Assembly: GCF_000264905.1 (NCBI RefSeq) | Contig: NW_006763166.1 | Span: forward strand, 1-23,989 | Length of the DNA stretch: 23,989 nucleotides | DNA from: Stereum hirsutum FP-91666 SS1 | Taxonomy: Eukaryota > Basidiomycota > Agaricomycetes > Russulales > Stereaceae | Direction: 5' to 3' | Shown: positions 20,001 to 23,989 of the stretch, in pieces | Position numbering within the stretch: position 1 is the first letter of the stretch | Layout of the letters: each line of letters starts with the position of its first letter | Translations under genes and position numbers: made by a program | Notes under the pieces: generated by a model | Told to the model about the DNA's origin: nothing | Seen by the model: only the letters and a program-made list of their open reading frames with translations | Databases searched by the model: none

Positions 20001-21298
20001 TTTGGTACTGGAGACTCGAAGAATACAGCATTGCCAGTCATCTTGCTAAAGCCTGACTTTGCTACTCGAGCGACACACCGATTTGTCGTGACGCGTGCAA
20101 CCAGCATTTTCTCCGCCCAACTCAACCCAGTTAGCTCTGGCGGTATATCCCCAAGCCAGTTACCATTGACTAGTGATAGTTCAGGTATGTGTCCTTTTCG
20201 TAGAATATCCAAACAGTTACCGCACACATGCGTACAGGTTGGATCCATGACAGGTCCATACAGCTTCATCTTATCTGTGCTCTCTGGAGTGCGTTCGCTC
20301 GCCGTGACATTCATCTCGCCCTGATGGAGCAGGTTTTCATCGAACAAGCCGCAACGGTACGGGGTAGACTTATCATCTGCAACAAGCAGACCGCATACTT
20401 TACAGCCTGATTCTGACCAGTTAGATGGCTGAATATCGTTGGCGTAACCATTAATCGCCGCTTCCGAAGCAGCTTTAGTAAGCGGTGGTGGCGGAAAATG
20501 GTACTCAACTACGTCGGCCTCCTGTGAACCAGGTAGTGCAACTGCATGTCCCTCCTTGTTCTTCCGTCGCTTCTGAGGATGAGAACTTTCTGGGACAACC
20601 GGGACCAGTTTTAATTTGAAGACAAAGTAATGGGTTCTGCAATGCGAACAGGTCTGATGCGCGTGAATAGAATGCCGAAGTTCTGAGACTGTAGCAATAG
20701 CTTTAGGTTTGATGCCATGTTTGAGCACAACACGGTCCAAGGTCTTTCGGCTCTCAGACTCTATCAGAGGCAAGAACGATCTCGTCACGATATAATCTTC
20801 CCCCGAGTAATCGGCTACCACCAAGGAGTGGACATCAATCAAAAATTCTGCGGTCCGATCTTTGGAACATCGCAAAGGATGCATTATGAAAGGCTCGAGC
20901 GTACTCGCACTGTATAGGGGTCTCTGACGACCTCCGCCTACATGATTAGGCACTGAAACACCTGTACCGGGCTGCATAAACACCGGCTTCGAAAGCAACT
21001 GGACTGGACTGGACTGGGTGGGCACTGTGCCCGAAAGCAACTGAACTGAATTTAACTTGGACACTATGTCCGTGGGTACTGGCACTGACTGGTACAGAGA
21101 CGAGTCGGCAGAACTGGTCTGCATGGACGATATGTCCGAAGGGTCTAGGCCCGACTTGGATGCGAATGATCTAAGCCTCATATAAATATCGGCAAGGAAC
21201 TGAAGTAATGTGGCACAATTGCCGTCAGTATTGCCATGTCGAAGTTCAGAGGACAAATAACATGCCTTGTAAGCAAGAAGAGCGAGAAAAAAGCACAT
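14057..21298 (-). mobile_element. Autonomous Helitron (coding part; ends not located)
   Basis: The element is defined by its RepHel gene; the coordinates are those of the coding region only. It is transcribed right to left, so its 5' end (TC) should lie in 21299-23537 and its 3' end (hairpin plus CTRR) in 12962-14056. I could not fix either end. Helitrons move by rolling-circle-like replication and make no target duplication. Confidence 0.85.
14057..21298 (-). CDS. Helitron RepHel protein with C-terminal USP-like peptidase domain
   Basis: A 2413-residue protein in one uninterrupted exon; ATG at 21298, TGA at 14057. Cys/His pairs lie in residues 200-360, then a DUF6570-like block (about 386-507). 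The Helitron Rep HUH motif HLHILIWI is at 838-845 and the two catalytic tyrosines are in AYVTDYVTK (Y1038, Y1042), so the nicking site is intact. A Pif1-like SF1 helicase follows: Walker A GGMAGTGKSQ (about 1550), Walker B LDEISM (about 1629), GDFAQLPP, LTQNMRQ, TDYGSQGR and LSRGTS (about 1995). The C-terminal 260 residues look like a ubiquitin-specific-protease fold: SCAYDSLL (C2163), zinc ligands CNSC (2258, 2261) and CSC (2304, 2306), and YHFTARL (H2361) with WSYDG. A 10-residue upstream exon starting at ATG 21424, spliced at GTGAGT, could extend the N-terminus in frame; unproven. No broken motif seen. Confidence 0.93.
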   Translation of the reverse strand: MCFFLALLAYKACYLSSELRHGNTDGNCATLLQFLADIYMRLRSFASKSGLDPSDISSMQTSSADSSLYQSVPVPTDIVSKLNSVQLLSGTVPTQSSPVQLLSKPVFMQPGTGVSVPNHVGGGRQRPLYSASTLEPFIMHPLRCSKDRTAEFLIDVHSLVVADYSGEDYIVTRSFLPLIESESRKTLDRVVLKHGIKPKAIATVSELRHSIHAHQTCSHCRTHYFVFKLKLVPVVPESSHPQKRRKNKEGHAVALPGSQEADVVEYHFPPPPLTKAASEAAINGYANDIQPSNWSESGCKVCGLLVADDKSTPYRCGLFDENLLHQGEMNVTASERTPESTDKMKLYGPVMDPTCTHVCGNCLDILRKGHIPELSLVNGNWLGDIPPELTGLSWAEKMLVARVTTNRCVARVAKSGFSKMTGNAVFFESPVPKVYRVLPPSIAELSEVLAYVFLGPSRPHVQDHQRVPLLVNKNKVKRALEWLKLNHCDYADLEISYANLNEYPENIPPVSVQFTKVPDHDPYENLALHQTEDPSATASGECNFIVHGLTGEHIDGAPGKLLAAESLKHLKNGGKALGVGRSERPQSTYDNPQLYPQAFPWLFPYGLGGIENDRGIQPVPRSVRMKALLMYHDKRFQLDPLFPIVAFNQEQISKANLGGYLLSDKKMFASVSQRVLSLDTTVLDSLITRLSSGEYVESSNEAEKECFRLLNDLDHVAGKVQGSRTAQKWKRSEAWSMITHLGAPSWFITIAPADQNSPLCLSFASPSSSEHFVADVLTPEQKVKLVGRNPVASARFFHIVVTLFIKHVLGQGVDHDGLFGRVSGYYGTVEQQGRLTLHLHILIWILNALTPQQIRDRILNTQSLFQQELVQYLEAAHMGEFFDEKTMQDIAAEVDNRETAITGHGVRYIPPTETLPTSAPPPCKTFLLHGPDSECSQCASNHKWWEGFKDTVNELVWRTNRHQCGSHCSSNKYGSCKARYPRETSTSTAVDPETGYLQLKKGEAWINTFSTALTYLLRSNSDVTSLLSGTAIKAVVAYVTDYVTKPQLQTHVLFETVLSVLQGDVESIGGSLRQKGDARTILVKMVNALTSKSSIGGPMACMYLLGHPDVYRSHDFRTIYWTPYIKYIKDVWGITDMEQSEYEDKVMLASVDDRIVPVNHVEDYALRPTSYDTMPLWDWWRLAKKYKSTPKMRDARPAAEVGDQVNNDSKPTQRKRKRQSSILDQDSEKSRLPSLWETGLQQQVFLSSHSQYPSHHVNSEPETSDIALNLAGAKLPRRDQGNREEYCMIMLIFFKPWRTGKELKSDNESWQHAYENHEWTIRQSTAMQNMHIKYECNDARDDYNARLKENQQKLPVFDTGEDNSADSGHNTNALEDIMSLLTPEERFEALENNRGQGWRDDHAKMDAVDVALHNVGWLDRAPEHGTEDSGQHEIINLAASIDRSAKTSKQWKAALQVTKNAILADRVKQANEAVKNGKVLSISEGHVDAVIEVDESYLTKSFSSGRETEKITIEEVVLRYSLNEEQERAFRIVSQHASHQNGQQLRMYLGGMAGTGKSQVIKALMYFFEKRKETYAFVVLAPTAAAATLVAGSTYHSYLGFAGSTPSQSLSSLQKVRERLQHVSYVFLDEISMVDCLSFYNMSSQMCLALNISELAFAGKNMVAAGDFAQLPPSTSGYSLYSHTVGTLLHKTNSVHLQRTAMGKALWHTFTTVVILTQNMRQQGASDDDIRFRQILNDLRYFACTTEQVDWMNARAAGRAPSQPHIYDKNVRHVSIITAWNAARDKMNELGAPSFARDTGQALHTFHSLDRWSSAAPDKANPSKRKRISSADVIRDSDEVGMAMQKVLWDVYPARTDHHPGKLALCIGMPVLIKHNEATEAGVTNGAEGHVIGWLAHSFGDGKETLDTLFVKLKLSATVVKVDGLPDNIVPVCAYVKSIEVQLPDDSKVRISRTQVPVVLNFGMTDYGSQGRSREYNPIDPAECRNHQSLYTCLSRGTSWSSTILVRPVPVAVAKGRISEQLRKEFQQLELLNVITKLRYEGNLPENVTGETRSALIRSFQDWKGADWCPPGIHPAIRWSKASPIRLSEEKTSRWEVVRNKVNDREHKSVHARKAQSSYVPAKGTTTLSNTNDEPFSRRRGKTISNHIAAPAGMRWSADTLSCAYDSLLTIMHLLYTSHTPAWMESVNPLNNYTRLVTETWMRVQEDPDIAKAALQVAANAAQPEEFPVSNSSGTSVSSLCELFLYCPQGPLMRVHACNSCGHKQHEHTINSLVFDMPISSSSTASSTAGIARSFVSHPVRERCSCGGLVHSKVTVIDLPPKLFAMNVTQTTDISKSVAMDFETDKASYKLAGVIYYGDYHFTARLVDKQRTVWSYDGMQHNGVCIQEAKLKDMSSMATLGNRTAAVAIYSSL

Positions 21299-23537
21299 TG
21301 TGCGGTATCTCCTACTCGAACACAGACAGAGCTAGCAGAAAGGAGCGTTCAATGAGCACTCAGTTTTCAAGAAGTGTTGTAAACGAGCTACTCACCAGAA
21401 GTGTAAATGCGATAGTACTAGCCATGGAAATGTTTCGAGTAGAGGAAGATCAAACACTGATATGCGTGTGGTCAAGGAGAAGCAGTAGGCAAAATGGAGG
21501 GCGGGCGACTACGCAGAGGGGGACGGATACCAGACGTGAAGCGCTGGTGCATGGGCATCTTATAGCTCTTATCGTAATTTGAAAGTACGTGCTGGAGCTA
21601 CGGTGCCTCTTCGAAATGATAGCCACACGAGCTGACGAATACTTAATCACGTCCGCCTGTTGAAATAATCATGCATGCGTCGAGAGACATAGAGATGGCA
21701 ATCACAATAAGCTTTGACTCAGTCGGAAGGCCGGAGTCCATCCTCATCGTCATGCCAGTTCAAGATTCGAACTTGCAGAGTGTTCAGGCAAGATCTCTGA
21801 GGCTCTGGACGTCAAAATATGTACACAGAGTGCACATACTTAGTGCCTTTTTGCTGCCGGCGGCTTGACACATCTCCACGGGCCCCATCATGGACGAGCG
21901 CGATAGCGATACATATTATGTTCAGCACGCGCAAACCGACATGAATACAACTGATTCAGCGAGACAAAGACCTAACAGAGGATTCGTTCGACTCGACCCA
22001 GAATAAATTCTACACATGCGCCTTGAACAGTCGGCGATGAGCGTATGAAAAATGCCACACAATATGTATCAACCTTACCTCTTGTACCTACCTCTTGTAC
22101 CTACCGATTTACCTGGTTGTTCTCAGATTACAACGCGAATCGCGGAATGTCGGTACCCTAGAAGAGATATTCTACCATTCAAAACAGCCATGCTATCAGT
22201 GTTTCATCGCCAACCCCTCCGCTCTTGGGCATAGTCACCCACCTTGTACGCTCAATTCCGTTATGCTAATATTTCGCCTTCGCTTATGACCCTTACAACT
22301 TCTGAGGCCGTGACTCTTTACGTGAACAATGTCCATACATGGTTGATCAATGATGGTGGGGAGACACTGTTGTCATCCGTTCTGGAAGTGGTGGGAAGGT
22401 CGAAGCTGGGAAGGCGAGAACGAGGATGATCAGGAAGGAGTCGAGCGGATGAGAATGACGTCCCTCTCAAGCCCAGTGATCGACGAACGCTCCGTGCCGG
22501 TGCTGTTGCTCAGTTATCAGCGATGGAGGTAATGAGATTGTAGGAAGATAGCTGGGCGTGTGGCGCAATACACAGTGACAGTCTAGAAAGGCGATGTCTG
22601 CACCGAAAGAGGTGTGATTTGATGAATTATAATCACAGCCAATTGACGAAAGAACAAGTGAAGGAGCAGAACCACTCACATGAATCGCCAATGTTCTCAT
22701 ATTCTTCACAAATGTCATCTTGTCACCACCACCCGTTCCTCAGGGCAGCCCGCCCGCCCACACAATGCCACGTCGAACAGACGAGGGCTGCCTGACTATG
22801 CTCACTGTCTGTCATGATATTGCGTAGTTCCCCCGCTGCCACTTCCAGAAATCCCGGGGTCCGCACCAGATCATGAACAATCATTGAAGAAGTGACGTGT
22901 TCTCAATGACTGCATACACTCTCGAGATAGAGCAAGATGGGGGAGAATTGAGAAGAGGAAAACGAGAGGGTGAGATCGAGTGGAGAAGAGAGAGCGCTAG
23001 GGACGTACGACTCGATCATCTATCAGTGACCACTCTGGAGATCGCTGAACAGTACTGGCGTAGCTTTTCATAGCTTCGACATTTTCAATGTTCTGCACTC
23101 CGCAGGTGACCAATCATGCACTCCCGGGGACAATGATGATTAGATTGGCAGAGCGAAGAGAAGAAAGACCTAGGACTCACCTTTGACGGGCAGGATAGTA
23201 CACGCGCTATAAGGACCTACACACCCGGACAGATGTATCGTTTCCCGACGAGCGCGATCAGCACAGATGGTACCGCACATACCGAGTGATAGAAAAGCTG
23301 AGATGACATATAAGTGTCAGAAAGGTATGAGGACATGGCATTGCCCTCAGCGTAGCGTTTACTCGAACACAGGAAGCAAGGAGCGAAAGGCAATTCCACT
23401 GCGCCACCTTGTGCCACCCTGTACTGACACATGACCGTGGGTATCTGGCGCCAGAATTCGGTGGGCACCCTGCGGAAAGAAAAAGAAGCAAAAAGAAAAC
23501 ATTAACAACGATTCTATTCGTACCTCATGGAATCGTA
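21299..23537. other. Non-coding or unrecognised region upstream of the Helitron gene
   Basis: No open frame here reaches 130 codons or resembles a known family. It should contain the Helitron promoter and 5' end plus flanking DNA. It includes a 13-bp tandem repeat (22077-22105) and a strongly purine-biased stretch (about 22924-22994). I saw no tRNA, no transposase fragment and no terminal repeat. Confidence 0.5.
22077..22105 (+). repeat. 13-bp tandem repeat, 2.2 copies
   Basis: ACCTCTTGTACCT occurs twice without a mismatch and is followed by a further ACC. It is short and probably the product of slippage; no function is implied. Confidence 0.85.
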
Positions 23538-23989
23538 ACACGCTACGTGTTCCGGATAAATGTAGCACGGATGTCACAAAGCAGGAAGACGTACACTGTA
23601 ATGGAAATGGGACTCGCGCTGAGACTAAACCGGTAGAACTCGAAATTAGGATCGAGTGACTTGACACTGAGAGCCCGGCAGCTGTTTCTGTGTCGAGATG
23701 CCTTGACTAGAGTGAGATGTTCGTGAGCGAGATAGGGGCCTATCAGGTGAGGCGGCGAAGGCTATTGTACTTCGCTCTGGATGAGCCTGTTGGTCTGATC
23801 GCCCACTCCACAATCGGCATCGGCTTCGGCTGGTTCGCTTTTCGAGTTCCTGCGAGGGGTTTGAAGTGAACGAAGTTTTGCGTTGTATGTAGCTTGATAT
23901 CGGAGACGTTCGGGTCGGCCTAATGACATATGCAGTGGAAGTATCGTGTTAGTTTGCACGATGATCAAGACGTCGTGCAAGCAGCATAG
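23538..23989 (+). repeat. Direct repeat, right copy (452 bp, reaches window end)
   Basis: The same orientation as 12228-12679 with a single substitution. To its left the sequence is unrelated to the left copy, so this is a fragment of the unrecognised gene and not a second whole gene. Because it ends at the last base, the true length of the duplication is unknown and may be larger. Confidence 0.97.

Noticed and set aside
21760..21776. tRNA B-box-like AGTTCGAATC on the minus strand
   Set aside because: The T-arm can pair only about four bases and the 5' flank has no matching acceptor stem or A box, so no tRNA cloverleaf can be drawn.
21890..22006. 38-codon plus-strand open frame beginning MDERDSD
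   Set aside because: Too short, no recognised motif, no clear splice partner, and no support beyond an ATG.
14057..23537. Exact Helitron ends
   Set aside because: Several TC and CTRR tetramers occur by chance, and none sat beside a suitable hairpin with an A/T target, so I did not call boundaries.
23359..23667. 102-codon minus-strand frame sharing its N-terminus with a frame at 11791-12357
   Set aside because: The shared part is only the 452-bp direct repeat; beyond it the translation diverges into low-complexity sequence. It is not a second gene.
1..23989. CRISPR arrays, rRNA genes, bacterial operon signals
   Set aside because: None seen. The intron-rich genes and fungal transposon families make bacterial features unlikely.

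Overview
The window looks like a transposon-dense accessory region of a mushroom-forming basidiomycete (Agaricomycetes). The evidence is the gene content (a KDZ transposase with a CxC2 cysteine cluster, a fungal RecQ paralog, a DUF6589 gene, a single-exon Helitron RepHel) and the many short GT-AG introns, mostly 39-85 nt. I recognise no ordinary housekeeping gene.

Layout, left to right. (1) 294-2891 (+): a RecQ-family helicase gene whose C-terminal reading frame runs into a Snf2/Sth1-type bromodomain; it is broken by two nonsense codons and two frame breaks. (2) 3011-6242 (-): a DUF6589 gene, tail to tail with the RecQ gene and 119 bp from it, broken by in-frame stops. The pair looks like an old two-gene DNA transposon. 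(3) 6243-6688: intergenic, with a striking 77-nt compound hairpin. (4) 6689-11297 (-): a KDZ transposase that I can splice into 12 exons and 1245 residues with no stop or frame break. (5) 11449-12822 (-): an unrecognised co-oriented gene, modelled with five exons and about 372 residues, just upstream of the KDZ gene. (6) 12849-12961: an assembly gap of 113 Ns. (7) 14057-21298 (-): an intact 2413-residue Helitron RepHel protein ending in a USP-like cysteine peptidase domain. (8) 21299-23537: sequence with no recognised gene. (9) 23538-23989: a second copy, 451/452 identical, of 12228-12679, running to the last base of the window.

The genes do not form a host pathway. They read as layers of mobile DNA of different ages: the RecQ/DUF6589 pair is decayed, whereas the KDZ and Helitron genes keep every catalytic motif I looked for. 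The most interesting items are the RecQ-bromodomain fusion and its convergent DUF6589 partner, the Helitron-peptidase fusion, the unexplained hairpins, and the near-identical direct repeats that bracket the Helitron and coincide with the gap and the window end. Element termini (TIRs, Helitron 5' TC and 3' CTRR) could not be fixed by eye.
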